Source: Paramecium pentaurelia (lineage: Eukaryota; Ciliophora; Oligohymenophorea; Peniculida; Parameciidae). From it: a stretch of DNA of 64,000 nt. Under the pieces are notes generated by a model. The model was not told the DNA's origin. It did no database searches and saw only the letters and a program-made list of their open reading frames with translations. The stretch lies in the NCBI GenBank assembly GCA_905183005.1, contig CAJJDO010000126.1:7454-71453 (forward strand), in the 5' to 3' direction. A program made the position numbers and the translations under genes. Positions 1 through 12,527 of this stretch are shown piece after piece. Each line of letters begins with the position of its first letter. Within the stretch, counting starts at the first letter, position 1.

Positions 1-77
1 TATAATAATAAAAGGAAAGTGATATATTTGATTTTTTAATAAAAATACCATAAATATCTAATAAATTTAATATTGAT

Positions 78-3000
78 TCATTTTTTGGCTCCTTTCTCAC
101 ATAATACTTTTTCAAAATTTTCATTTTCAATTGTTTAAAAAGTAGATCCTCTAATACTACAATTTAAAGCTGATAAAAGAGGATTTTTTGCAAAAATATG
201 ATAGCAAATTGGTTTTTCATAAATTTTTAATGTTTACTAATCAATCTTATAGAATAATATTGATCCATCCCCCATACCAAGCATGAATTACTATTGAGAT
301 GGAGTAACTAAAATTGTATATATATTGGAGTTGAATCTATTCAAAGTAAATATTAATTACTTTGTTTGAGAATCCAAAATATCCTAAGTTCTACCTTTTA
401 TTTCACCAATATATTTAAGTATATTTACTTATTACTTTGCAGCTTTAAAATCAAACTAATTTTAATCTTCAATAACACCTATTTCTGAATATTCTTAAAT
501 ATTTTAATCAATTATAACACCAGATATGCTTAAAATCCTGATTATATCTGAATTAAGAAATTAAAATGCTAAAGCTTAAACTGGTTTTGCCAAGTTAACT
601 TTTAATCTAATTAGAGTTATAATCAGATAAATCCCATAATCGTATTGTGTGATCAATTCCTAATGATAACAGATAATTCACTTCAGTTGAAAAAATTAGA
701 TTCGAAGAATATAATTATTTTCCAAGTTAAGTTCCTTCTAAAATAACAATTTTTTTTATAGTTTCTTACGATATATATAATTTAAGTATTTTTGTATATT
801 AAAGAGCAATCAAACTAAATACTTAATTAAATCCAACTGAGAAACTTTCCAAATCAATTTTTATTAGGTTCAGATTCCAATTACGAAAATCGAATGTTGG
901 TAATCTAAATTTTTATCAAATATCCAATAACTTCCACCCATACATCAAAAGATTCAGACCATAAAACTATATATTCCTCATCTTTAATCGGAAGCAAATA
1001 AAGAGTGTGTATTTCTCTGAAATTAGTTAGATATATATGACTATCTCTGGTCCTATAACGAAATTAACACAAGTTTATCAGTTACATTCCACAACTTATT
1101 TTTTCATCAATGTGACATGAAATTAATATCTTACTATTATCGGAAAAATTCATTGATAAAATTTTAATATTTTTTCATTAGAAAATAAATTAGCTATTTT
1201 TATTTTTTTTCAATTAACCAGATATTAAGAGAATATGATTAATCTTGTAAAGCCAACATTAATGAAATAGCACAAAATGCAATTTTCCTTATTTAACTAA
1301 CTGATATACCAACAATCTATTCATTTTTTAACTCTAATTTATTGTTTACGGAAATAAACTCTAATGGATTGCTTCTTATAAGCAAGTTTGTTGAAAGTAT
1401 AATCGTTCTTGATTGAATCTTTGAATCGGATTAAAACGGTAATTATTTCTATTTACTAATTTTTTCCAAATTCAAAAGAAATATTTTAGATTTATCAATC
1501 TACCAAATAAGTAGATTCTAATCTAAGCTAAATTATTATTACCAGATAGGTTAACACCAAATTCAGTAATATATTTAGTATTAAATTTCAAGATATGAAA
1601 GAATTCTTGTTCACCCTTTGCGATAAAATATTGATTATTAAGGTGAATTAAAAAATAGGGATGGAAGTCTTTAACCCTTCATTAATATATCAAGCTTTTT
1701 TAATTCAACCAAATCCCATCTAATTATTTCAACCGATGATCCTGTTACCATTTGGAAACCATCTGAGGAATACATACTTTATAACCAGAATAAGAATGAC
1801 CATCCATTTCAAATTATTACTGTTTTAAGGTTTTTAAATCCCATAAATTTATGATATTATAACTAGTTTAAGCTAATAGAGTTAAAGTAGAGAATTTTTA
1901 TATGTAAATATATTTTTGAATGAAAAAGACAATTTTTAATTAATTAGTTGCTGTATTGCTCTACTTGAAATTGTAAGCATATCTATTCTTGCAGTATCCA
2001 TTTTAAAGAAAGAGAGCTATTTACAAGATTTAGTATCCCATAATTTAATTCTTAAATCTAAATAATTTGTAACAAAATTTAATTCATCGTAAGAGAAAAT
2101 GGAATCTATACACTAGAATTTTTAATCAAGTACCTCTTCAAAACAAGAAATTACTTTTTAAGTTTCAAGTTCAATTAATACTAATTTTTGTTCCACCAAA
2201 TCAAATTATTGATACTTGTTTTTACTTAGAATTATCATTGTTTCTTACTAATTTAATGCACAGAATTTTGAATTAAACTTATTAAAATTTATTTATTTAA
2301 AATCTTATTAGAACAAATTTCTAATTGAAAATATATCAAATTGGCTGTTAAAACTGACAAAATATTGCTATCTTATGAAAAATTTTAATAATAATAGCCA
2401 ATATGATAATTCTATTCTATTAATTAGAATATTTTTTCAACTGGAATAGTATTTTCAAGTGATATAAATTAAATATTTTATCCTATTCCCATTTCTATAA
2501 ATTTTTCTTCTGAATCAAAAATTACATCTCTTGATATTTCTCTATTATCAAATATTAATAATTCAATTCACTATTATTTTAACATGTTTACCAAAGCTAG
2601 CTATGCAATTTTAACTAAATATACAAATTTATAATTTTTTTTCTAAAAAAATCATTTTCAAAGTAAGATCAGGTAATTAATTAATAGATGATATATTTGT
2701 TTATTAAAGATCTTTATATCATATAAAACTAGTTATCCACTTAAAACAATTGCTAATTATTCTTTCCCAATAAAACAAATCAATAAACAACATTTACTCA
2801 CTTAAAAATTCTACAATATTTAACTTGTTATAATATCTTAGATGAATGCTCCCTTATTTGTTGCAAAAGCTAAGAGTGAGGAATCAGGGGAAAATTAAAA
2901 GTCTTTGCTATAATTTTTCTCTTCAAAATGAATATTAGTGTTATTATTGTGACTTTCAATAACTATTATCTCTATTCTATTAAAAACTCTATTGGTGAGA

Positions 3001-4464
3001 GCGATAATTTTATTATTTTAAGATACTGAAATACAATAGGCATCCACTGAAAAGGGAAAACTTTTTTTTTTTTTAAGGATTATTCAATTTATATTTCCAG
3101 TTGATAAACATTAAATCTAATATGAGCAATAATATTTTAACTATTCTAATAATACACTTTATAAAGTCGTCCTCCTTCATCAATCTTGATTTATTTATCA
3201 ATATCCAAGCATTATTGATTTATTTTCCATATTCTAAGAATTCTATCCTAGCTAAAGGATATCAATATCTCTCCATTATCACAAAAATTTATATCAGTAA
3301 ATTATGCTTCAACAGCATAACTTGAAATCAAATTAAGTTCAGCAAAATTCCAAAATTTTACCTCATTAGAAGTTGAGCCATATAATGATACCAAGATCTA
3401 TTTATTTGGACAATAAATAATCTTTTGAGCTCCAAGTTGCTGTTATAATGTCATTTAAATTTTGGTTTATCCAAGTTAGTCATACTCCAAAAAATAATTG
3501 TTTTATCTAAACTGGAAGTTGCCATTTGCTATCCATCAGATGAAAATGCAAGATCTAAATCTTGATCTAAGTGAGTTGTCAATTTAACTATTAATTATAA
3601 ATTTAGTAAATTCCAGAGACAAATAATATTATTCAAGCTACCTGAAACTAAAACTAAATTATCATTTCTGAATTTTAAAGTTGAAATTTTTTTTGAATGT
3701 TCTTTAAGAATCGAGAGCATTTTAATTTAGAATAAATTTTTAATGTCCATATACTTATTTATTAATTTGTACTACTTGCTAAAATTTAACAATCTGAAGA
3801 TATTTCAATTAAATCTATTTGATGTAATGTATGTAATCTAAAAAAGTCTTATTGATAGGGTAACTTTTGAACTTCATATATTTAAATTAAGAGCAAGTAT
3901 TCAAAGTAAAGAACTTACCATTATTTGAATAAGCTACCTATGTTACACTTTATTATGAATGAAAAAAATTTAATAGTTAAACTTGATTAAGATTCTAAAT
4001 ATTCCAAAATTCTAATTTCTCATCATACCATCCAACAGCTAATACTTAATTATCTCTTTAAAATGCTATTCCAATGCTTAATTATTTCGTTCTGGAAGTT
4101 CCAAGATTTATTAAACTTCTGAAATATTTGAAGCATTCCAAATTGTAATTTTAGTGTCACCTGTATCTAACAGTTGGTATTGGGCGAAATAGCTATACTA
4201 ATTTTTATATTTTAAAAAAAAACATTATATTTTTTCTTTTAATTTCAGGATGAAGGTTGTTATTTTTTGTTTAATACAGGAATGTCCTTTTTGAATATAT
4301 ATTGACCATATAATTATTTATCTATAATAATTTGAAATTAGATTAACCTTATCAATTTCATATTTTGATTGATCTTTAGTGTCATCAACTTAAGTATTGT
4401 CTTGTTGCTAGATAGCCATTTTAGTATTACTCTTAAAATTAGGAGTTTATATCTCACTACTCAT
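78..4464 (-). pseudogene. WD40-repeat protein gene, broken by frameshifts
   Basis: Minus-strand translation gives many WD40-like units, for example TIRLWDLSDY near 620, NIINLWDL near 1840, MVTGSSVEIIRWDLVELKK near 1720, SFSQDRILRIWKI near 3230 and LAVGWYDEKLEFWN near 4010. These units lie in different frames and no GT..AG intron of usual size joins several of them (near 1780, 2700 and 4100). The 5' end starts at an ATG (MSSEIQTPNF), and the 3' end is a clean tail ending GAKK followed by TGA at 78-80. WD40 proteins are beta-propeller scaffolds, and Paramecium has large families of them. I read this as a recently decayed copy. A poor-quality assembly of a live gene is the alternative, but at least three breaks make decay more likely. 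The exact partner or function is unknown. Confidence 0.6.
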
Positions 4465-4465
4465 A

Positions 4466-4765
4466 ATGTTTGTCCCCATAATATCCTTTTAGGCCCAAAT
4501 ATTCTTTTGTTTTATTTAATCAATACAAATAAAACAAAAAATAATAAAATTAAATAATATTTACGATTTCAAAATAAATCTTGAGCTGGCAAAAGCAGAC
4601 CAAATTACTGATTATTTATATTTAATTGGATTAATTAGGAGAGTAAAGGAACATTATAGAATTGATGATTTTCTGATTTCTCTATTCAAAAGTGTGAATC
4701 TTTATAAATGGAAAGTCATGAAACTTTTGGGTTCAGTTAATTTCTTTTGCCATTTACTTCCTTGA
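4466..4765 (+). CDS. Possible small protein, divergent from the WD40 gene
   Basis: An open frame of 99 codons runs ATG to TGA on the plus strand. Its start codon lies two bases from the start codon of the minus-strand WD40 gene. The stretch ELAKADQITDYLYLIG followed by RRVKEHYRIDDFLISLF has more D, E and R than chance AT-rich sequence usually gives, which is the only support. The first 35 residues look like untranslated AT-rich DNA, so the real start may be further in, or the frame may be the end of a decayed gene. No family is recognised. Confidence 0.25.
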
Positions 4766-5413
4766 ATTAAGTGAAATTGAAAGAGTTGATTATATCCTTA
4801 AAAGGTTCATAGTAATAAGATAAATAAGAATAAATCTATTTTAATACTTCCCTCATCCAAAAATTTAGAAATATAACAGTTAATAATTCTTTCCTTCAAC
4901 TGCAAACCTCTTAAAATATCAAATTTTGACTAATTGCTATTTATAGTTAAATTCTACCATTAAAATTAATTCAAAATACAATTTGTGAGATATAAATTTG
5001 CTAATTTTATTTGGTAATAACAAAAAATGAAAGAAATGAAAAAATTGCTTTTAAATTACATTTGGGTAAAATATAAAGAAAATAGATAGTGATTAAGATA
5101 ATGGATATTTTGGAGCTATTTCAAATTTACAAAATTAGAAACCAAGATAAAAATAATGAATATAATTTATTACTTCGAAAAAAAGAATAAAAGCTTGCTT
5201 ATTTATTATCAGAAAGTTAACAACAATTAAAAAAAAGTTGAAACCAAAATCTCAAAAAAAATTGAAATAAAATATTTCTAAGACAAACACCATCATAGAA
5301 GCAATAAGAAAGAGCAACTTTACAAATTTAATAATTAATTATATTGATTAAAATATAAATTGAATCGATTTGAATTGTAATTAAAATTTTATCTATTTTA
5401 TAAATGAATCTAA
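4766..5413. other. Intergenic region with one short open frame
   Basis: No convincing gene. A 46-codon plus-strand frame at 5101-5241 (MDILELFQIYKIRNQ..) could be a remnant or a short real gene; the following 150 bases stay open in another frame without a usable intron. The rest is A/T-rich sequence between two minus-strand genes. Confidence 0.3.
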
Positions 5414-7570
5414 TCATTTTTTAGATGATTTCGTTCCAGACTTAACTGATTTAGCAGCAGGATTTGATTTTTATGATTGTGAATCTTTAGGAGCTTATTA
5501 AGACTATTATTATTATTATGAAGATTGCTGAGAATCATTTTATTTTTTGATATTTTATACAGTGGGTAACTCTTGTTGTGCTTTGGCATTAATTACGGAT
5601 TCAGGCATTTTCCAAATAAAAATGGCTCCTTCTGCCCCAACAGATATAATGGATTTTTAATCTGGACTAATGGTAATCTAAGAGATTAGAAAAATGCTAC
5701 CCTTGTGATTGTACCAGAATGACCTTATCCTTTGAAGTAGCAGATTCCTTCATCATAACCCCAAAGTTTGACTTCTTTGTCTTCACCTCCAGAAACAAAG
5801 TGCTCTCCTTCTTTAGTAATTGCAAGAGCATTGACTTCTCCTTCTTCTGAACCATCCAGCATTCTAATAGCTTAACCATCAAATGTTTCCCAATAAGTAA
5901 TCTTAAAATTTTAATTAAAACTTTACTTTTCTGTCACTACCTGTAGTTAACAATTAACTTTCTTCAGGATGATATAGGACCATTTTAAATAAAGTACTTT
6001 CGAATAAACACATTACTCTGGTGAATGATTTGAGATCCCAAATAATACAAGAACCATCGGCACTAGCACTTACAGCTTATTCATTATTTCTTCTAACTTG
6101 AATCGACCATACTCGTCCTCTGTGTTCTTTCATAGATGATTTCATAACTTAAGTTTGCTTGCCTATTTCCCAAACTCTGACTTCTCCTTCAGATCCTCCT
6201 GAGATAATTCTTTGGCAATCAGATGTGCATGTTAAAGATGTACAACCATGAATATGTGCATCATTGATCACATACATCAATCTACCTGATTGAGGTAAAA
6301 ATGCTCTGATTTTTCCATCACTCCATCCACTTACTATACTTTTTCCATCATTCATAAATGCAACAGCCCAACATTCTAAATTAGGTACTTAGATTCTAAG
6401 CAATTCTTATCTATTTTTTGCATTCCAAACTCGGATGTCATTTAATGAACTTGTAGCAAAAACATCAGAATAGTTGTGAGGAAAAGCAACATCATTAATC
6501 CTTTCATAATGGCAAGTGTTTCTAAGCTCAGGTAATAATTTCTCAGTGTCCAACCAATAAATATTACTTTAACTTGTTCCTGTGAAAAAATGAGTATAAT
6601 CATTAGTAAATGTTATCGAAGTAACTCCTCCTAAAAGTTCACTGCTTGCAACTATTTGCATTGTTTAAAATGACACTTTTGCTATCACTCCATCACCAGC
6701 GCCAACAATAATATCACCATTAGGTAATAAACCTAAACAATTTACTCCTTGACTAAAAAGCTTTTTAACAGGGGCTAATCTTTTATATATAGCCATATCC
6801 ATTTAAATTTCAAAAACGTCTCCTGTTTTTGTACCACAATAACAATATTTATCATTTTTATCAATCGCAACACAAGTGAATGTACGCTTCACGTTGCCGA
6901 AATTTACATCTACAGATTAGATCTTTTATTAATAGGATTATTGAATACCTTTTTATTTTATTTATCAATTGTTAAAATTTAAACTCCAGTATTTAATACT
7001 GCTATCATTTTTTCATCTGATTAGTTATAAAATTAGACTTAGTTTACTGGATCTCTATTAGGAGTTCCATACAAGGCCTTTCCTGCTTTAATGTCCCAAA
7101 CAATCAACATATTTTTATCATCAATTCCTCCTAAAGAGGCTAAGTATAATTCATTATAGGAAAAACTGAGCGATTGAATCAAAACTTTATGTAATTTTAA
7201 CCTGTGAATCATGCTTCTTTCCTTAAAATCCCAAATAATAATGTCAGCTTAGAATCCCATATAAGTCCTTTATCCAGAAGCTACATAATCACCTGAGCGA
7301 GAAACTGTTATCACAGAAATTTAGTTATCGTGACCTCTAAATAATATTAATATGAGATTTATACCTTAGAAATGTTTAAGCTCTGCTGATTATATGCCTA
7401 ACAACTATAGTCGAACCCAAAGGATAGATTATATGCTTATTATGATTACTTAAACAATACCTCATTATCTGGATGTAAAATCAACCCTTAAGTAATTTTC
7501 CCTGGAATGATAATTATGTCTATATACCTGTAAATCCAATAACTGCTTGAATTTCAAGTTCTGATAACAT
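5414..7570 (-). CDS. CFAP52: Cilia- and flagella-associated protein 52 (WDR16), WD40 repeat
   Basis: A WD40 beta-propeller protein of motile cilia. In other species CFAP52/WDR16 is a microtubule inner protein of axonemal doublets. The order of motifs follows the family: the N-terminus ELEIQAVIGFTG, then HPDNEHIIYPLGST, FLRGHDN, the hallmark GKSIVSGWSDGKIRAF and MYVINDAH (about 6240-6350), GSEGEVRVWEIG, and GSDRK just before the last intron. The C-terminus carries an extra Q- and K-rich tail ending SGTKSSKK. At least four small introns were read: about 26 and 25 nt near the start, 28 nt at 7337-7364 and 25 nt at 5902-5926. The exons restore the family sequence exactly, for example DNE|HIIYPLGS. 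A cilium-covered cell needs this protein in bulk. Identification is firm; further small introns are likely because the length arithmetic does not yet close. Confidence 0.93.
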
Positions 7571-7670
7571 TATTTGTAATTTTATTTTTCAAATAATATA
7601 GTTCAATATTTAATTAAAAACTGTTGTATTTTAGATATATTTATTTATAAATTTTATGAAAGTTAATTAA

Positions 7671-8349
7671 TCAAACAGTCCAGAACTCTTCGTTGTCTTA
7701 TTTTTCTAATCTTATTCTTATATCCCTATTTACATTTTCTACAACCTAATTAGAATAAATAAAATTTAAATACCATTTTCCATAAATTTGAAGAGAATTC
7801 ATCTTAATAAAATGATTTTACATCATTCTTCTCCTTCAACAAATTGATTTTTCTGCGATCATAGACAACAGTTTAAATAATGGAATTAGATACACTATCA
7901 GCAATCATTTTCTCTTTTGCATACTGAAGTTCGCCAGATATTTTGTTGGATTTTGATGACATAAATAAATTAGCTTGTATTTAGTAAATTAACAGAGCAA
8001 AAGCAATGAGACTCAAAAAGACAATTATTTTAAAGAGTAAAAATTTAGAGTTTTACTAATTATTCTTCAATTTGGTTGAACTGCCATCATCATTATCATT
8101 TAAACTAAGTCTGGGAGTGGAAGTGAAAGAACTAATACTACTTTTTGGAGTTATGATATTGTTTTTTAGAGTTTTAACTTCGTAAATAGTTGATTTTGCA
8201 GCCCCAAATTATTGTGGAAATATGACTGAATTTAGAGCATAAGATTTTGAAGACTTTTCGTTTTATTTGGTTTAAACATTTGTGGATGTAAGTTTTCTGT
8301 TTGATATATTTGAAAGAGGTCTTAGTATTGGAGATTGACTTCGATTCAT
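7671..8349 (-). CDS. Single-pass membrane protein, unknown function
   Basis: Predicted 216 residues, starting MNRSQSPILRPLSN. A polar Ser/Thr/Asn-rich N-terminal half is followed by one hydrophobic helix (FLLFKIIVFLSLIAFALLI, about residue 110) and a charged C-terminal part with coiled-coil character (YAKEKMIADSVSN.., ..RRKINLLKEKNDV) ending EEFWTV. One 28-nt intron sits about 45 codons before the end; removing it leaves 217 codons including TGA. The topology suggests a type II (N-in) protein. No domain is recognised. It lies head to head with the esterase gene that starts at 8585 (or 8495), so the two may share a promoter region of about 150-240 bp. Confidence 0.7.
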
Positions 8350-8584
8350 TATGAATTCAAATTTTTAATTTATTTATTTATCGTTAATGTTAAATCTAAA
8401 AAAGAGATATTATCCATATTCGTGGTTATTAGGAATTTTGCTAATTCTTTCGATTTTCTATCAAGAATATCAAAGTCTTTCTTATACATCGTAAATGATA
8501 TTATTACTCTTAAAATCACATTATGAAGGTTTTAGATTGAATATTTTCTTTTATGCTTTAAGTTTACTATTTGATGTATGCAGA

Positions 8585-9904
8585 ATGAAATCACTAAGTC
8601 TGGTTGCTATTATTTTATATTTTTTTTTGACTCATAAGTTAAACAACTACTATTTGCCAGATGGAGGAAATCCTGTAGGTCATTTATACTTAAAGGCAGG
8701 GTTACTTAATAATTACAACCATATTCCAGAAATGGCAATCTATTATCCTACATCATTGAAAGATTGTAGCAAATGTAAAAAAGGATTCAAGTGGCTAAAA
8801 GTAAAAGATTATGCTAAAAAAATGGAAGATACTGCAAAAAAAGATGTACACAGAAAAAGGAGAATTCCCTATCTCTTTTTTAGAATTGTAGTTTCATAAT
8901 TCTATAAGTTTATGATAAATGTTTATGAAAATGCATAAATTGATTTAAATTTTGCAGAGACCACAGATAATCTTTCTAAATTTTCAGTCATTATTTTGAG
9001 TCATGGTTTAGCTTCACATTGTGATGGTTATTCAGTAATAGCAAGATATTTGGCTTAACAAGGTCATATTGTCTTTGTTCCAGAACATATAGAGAATATT
9101 CGTAATATTTATCTAACTAATGAAGAAAATAGAGAATATAGAAAATTATAATTATAAGATAGGTAATTATTATTTCATTCTAAAAATAGAATCAAAACTA
9201 TAAAATAAGTATTGGATATAATATATGATGAGAAATAATTCTCAGATCTTTTCAAGCATCCCAATAACAAGATACAACCAGACTTTGATTAAATTTCCAT
9301 CATAGGTCATTCATTTGGTGGTTCTACAGCTTATGCTATAGCTTAGACTGAAAAAAGAGTGACAGGAGCATGTATACTTTATGATCCAGTATTGTTATCC
9401 ATTTTATAATCTAGTGTCTGTATATTTTCGATTTTGAAGAAAAGGTTAAGTTACACATTCCATTATTGAGCATTAATTCTGATGATTTTTATAGAAGATT
9501 GTATTCCTTTATGGAAAATGATGAGAGATTGGAAAAGGCATTTTAATTGATAGATGTATATATTGGCTTAATTATAGGGTCCAATTTCAGATCATTGTGC
9601 AAATATTTACATTAAAGATCAACAACATGCAGACTTTTCAGATATCCCTATAATTTGGAATGGTGAAAGCGGACTTTATAGCATTTCAATAAATGTTCAT
9701 GAAGTTCATTTGAGATTCGGGATGATTTTACTATTGACAAAAATATTTTTAGAAGAATCAAAATAATATCATAAAATTAAACATAATAAGTAGAATTAGG
9801 ATGGAAATGTGGAATTAAAATAAAAGATTCTATAAGAAGTAGAAAAGCAGTTTGGAAATCAGAGTCAAAATTTATTAAGATGGACAGCGATTCCAAACAA
9901 ATGA
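8585..9904 (+). CDS. Platelet-activating factor acetylhydrolase-like esterase (PAF-AH family)
   Basis: An alpha/beta hydrolase of the plasma/intracellular type II PAF-AH family, which removes short acyl chains from the sn-2 position of phospholipids. The family's LSHGLASHCDGY oxyanion region, the nucleophile elbow GHSFGGS (catalytic Ser), the Asp in ILYDPVL, and the His in QQHADFSD are all present and in the right order. Two introns, 9414-9439 (26 nt) and 9556-9577 (22 nt), restore the frame and give 423 residues. The start at 8585 is preferred over the in-frame ATG at 8495 because MKSLSLVAIILYFFL then forms a signal peptide or anchor at the very N-terminus. The last 60 residues are a charged, family-unlike tail. 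Substrate specificity cannot be told from the sequence. Confidence 0.88.
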
Positions 9905-9937
9905 TTAATATAATTAGATAATTCAAATTATAATCTT

Positions 9938-10438
9938 ATGAGCAATATTGATAAACTTTTTAGAAATATAAAGCAATATGAAAAGGAACCAAAAACTGAT
10001 AAATAGATAAAAATTAGGTTATTAACAATTCAAATAGAACCTATTTTGATTACTTTTAATGAGCCAACTTTGAAAATAAAAATAAAAATGTATTTATAAG
10101 GTATTTATTGATGCATTGAGTTGAAAGGTGGCCAAAAAGAATCCAAAAGAATATAATATATTAAAAATTTTCACTTGGTTGATATATATAATAGATTTAA
10201 AGAAAATAACATGATAATAAAAATAAGAAAGAAGAAAAAATAATATAAAGAATAGAAGATTATAGAAGAGATTCTTCCAATTTCAAAATTAATAAAGGTA
10301 ATTGATAAATGTTAATATTCTAGAAAGTACTTAAAATAAATTAATTATATCTATTTAAAAATGATTCGAATTAAGCAAATTCGAAGATAAAATAGAACTT
10401 TTCAAAGAACAAGATTAAATTAGTTTAAATAATTGTGA
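9938..10438 (+). CDS. Small basic hypothetical protein
   Basis: An ATG-to-TGA model with one 27-nt intron (after about 54 codons) gives 156 residues; the exon sum is divisible by three. It starts MSNIDKLFRNIKQYEKEP and is rich in Lys, Ile and Arg, with KIRKKKKQYKEQK in the middle and RRQNRTFQRTRLNQ at the end. No membrane segment or known motif is seen. The strongly basic composition could suit nucleic-acid or ribosome binding, but that is a guess. It lies only 33 bp after the esterase stop and 42 bp before the LITAF gene, on the same strand. Confidence 0.5.
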
Positions 10439-10480
10439 TATATTTATAAATTATATTTATAAATTTAGTTAACAAACTTG

Positions 10481-10966
10481 ATGTCAAATACAAATATGAA
10501 TAAACCAATGTAATAAAGTGATGGAGATGAAATATTCTTTCATATTTAAAATAATGCAGAGCAATACAACATTTAATCGGCAGATGAAAAAAATTAAAAC
10601 ATTAAAATGATTCCTGATCAAGTTATAGAATCATAGACAACAAAACCAAAACCATTGACATTTGATCAAATAAAATTGGTTTCATCCACTTAAGTTAGTG
10701 GTGATGGACATGTTAAATCAGTAAGAGTGTAATGTCCATAATGCAAATAAAAAGTATTATAATTCATATTCTAGGTTGATACTGTGATTATTCGCAAGCC
10801 AGGAACTTAAACATATCTTGCATCATGTATTCTTTTGCTTTGCTCATTTGGTTTAGTATGCGTTTCTTGTTTACCTTGTATAATTGATGATTGCAAGGAT
10901 GTTTTACATTCATGTCCTCAATGTAAAAGTCCATTGGGAAAGACATAATTTAAGATTTTAGATTGA
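10481..10966 (+). CDS. LITAF-domain (CDIP/SIMPLE-like) membrane protein
   Basis: Predicted 161 residues, one exon. The C-terminal half has the LITAF arrangement: a first zinc knuckle VQCPQCKQKV, a hydrophobic stretch flanked by Cys (SCILLLCSFGLVCVSCLPC), and a second knuckle LHSCPQCKSPLGKTQF. In known members this domain inserts as a hairpin into the cytosolic face of endosomal or lysosomal membranes and binds zinc through the two CxxC pairs. The N-terminal 85 residues are polar and Q-rich, as is usual for the family's adaptor-binding region. A 21-nt stretch with GT..AG ends (VLQFIFQ region) could be an intron, but removing it would not change phase and would lead to a stop, so it is kept as coding. 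Confidence 0.85.
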
Positions 10967-11055
10967 TTCATATATATCACACTTTATTACAATTTAATTA
11001 AAATTGAAAATAATATGTTATATATTACATATATTATATATAATAAAAAATTTAT

Positions 11056-12519
11056 ATGAAATAATTTCCCATATAATAAGCAAGAAATCTTGTGAATGAA
11101 TTTTTTGAATTTGTTGCAAAAGCAGTGAGTCCATTTCATGTAACATCTCTTTGCAAAGAAAAACTAACCAAATCAGGATTCACAGAATTGAATGAAACAG
11201 AAAATTGGAAATTAGAAAAAGGTGGTAAGTATTTCTTCACAAGAAATCTCACTACTATTGTAGCCTTCACTGTTGGTCAATAATTTGACCCCAATAATAC
11301 AGGATTTAAAATAATTGGTGCTCACACTGATAGTCCCTGTTTAAGATTAGCTCCAGTTTCTAAACTAGATTCAAATGGATTCCTACAGACTTGTGTTTCT
11401 ACTTATGGTGGTGGTTTATGGCATACATGGTTTGATAGAGAATTGACTTTGGGTGGTCGAATTATTTTTTAAAAAGATAATGTCTTTTAGAGTTAGTTAT
11501 TTCATTATCAATAACCTTTATTAAAGATTCCTAATTTAGCTATTCATCTAACAACTGATAGAAATAGCTTTGCTCCAAATAGTAATTATTTAATTAAAAG
11601 TTAGACGAATCAAATTTAAGGCCAGTTTTTGCATAAGAAGCCTATTAAACATTGACTGGAATTGAAAAACCAAAAACTGAGGGATAAACAAGTTTTGAAA
11701 ATAAACACTATAAATATTTGCTTAATTTGATAACTGAATAGACAGGCATTCCAACATCTGACATCTTAGATATTGACTTATATTTTTCAGATTGTTAACC
11801 ACCTTCTTATTTTGGATTAAATTAAGAGTTCATTTCTGCTGCAAGAATTGATAACCTATTTTCAAGTTTCTTCGCCCTTTTAGCAATTACAAATCCAGAA
11901 AGTTTTACAGAAGACCAAACATTTATTAATATGATTTGTCTCTATGATCATGAAGAAGTGGGGTCTTAAAGTGCTCAAGGAGCTGACTCTTCATTATTGT
12001 CTAATAATATGAAGAGAATATATGATATCCTATCTAATTCAACCTAAACTTCTACTGATAGTTTTTATAAAGCTATACAAAAGAGTTTCTTAATTTCTTC
12101 AGATATGGCTCATTCTATTCATCCAAATTATTCAGACAAGCACTAATAAAACCATAGAGTTAAGATGAATGAAGGAATTGTTATCAAAATCAATCACAAT
12201 TAAAGATATGCTACGGATGGTGTCTCATCAGCAATCCTAAGAGTTGTGGCTTAATCTGCCGAAGTGCCAATCCAAGATTTCATTGTTAGGAACGATTCCC
12301 CTTGTGGCTCAACGATTGGACCATTATAAGGTTTAAAAATATTTTATTATTTTAGCCTCAAATACAGGTATTAAGACTATTGATATTGGAGCTGCATAAT
12401 GGGGTATGCATTCCATCAGAGAAACCGCTGGAGTTGTTGATGGTTATTATTTGGAAAAACTCTTTGTTGAATTTTACAGAAAATATGAAAAAATAGATCA
12501 TAAGTTGCTTGGTATTTGA
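11056..12519 (+). CDS. DNPEP: Aspartyl aminopeptidase, M18 metallopeptidase family
   Basis: A cytosolic zinc aminopeptidase that removes N-terminal Asp or Glu from peptides. Diagnostic motifs are all present: GAHTDSPCLRL (zinc-binding His and Asp), YGGGLWHTWFDREL, FAPNNESNLRPVF, ISAARIDNLFSSF, YDHEEVGSQSAQGA (catalytic Glu and metal Glu), DMAHSIHPNY, RNDSPCGSTIGP and GMHSIRE near the end. Two introns, 11582-11604 (23 nt) and 12331-12355 (25 nt), are needed and restore the family sequence; the result is 471 residues, close to the usual 470-490. The gene is complete. It is followed after only 8 bp by the next start codon. Confidence 0.96.
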
Positions 12520-12527
12520 GTATTATT

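Noticed and set aside
10762..10773. Intron inside the LITAF gene
   Set aside because: The GT..AG stretch there would shift the frame into a TGA if removed; retained it reads through the domain.
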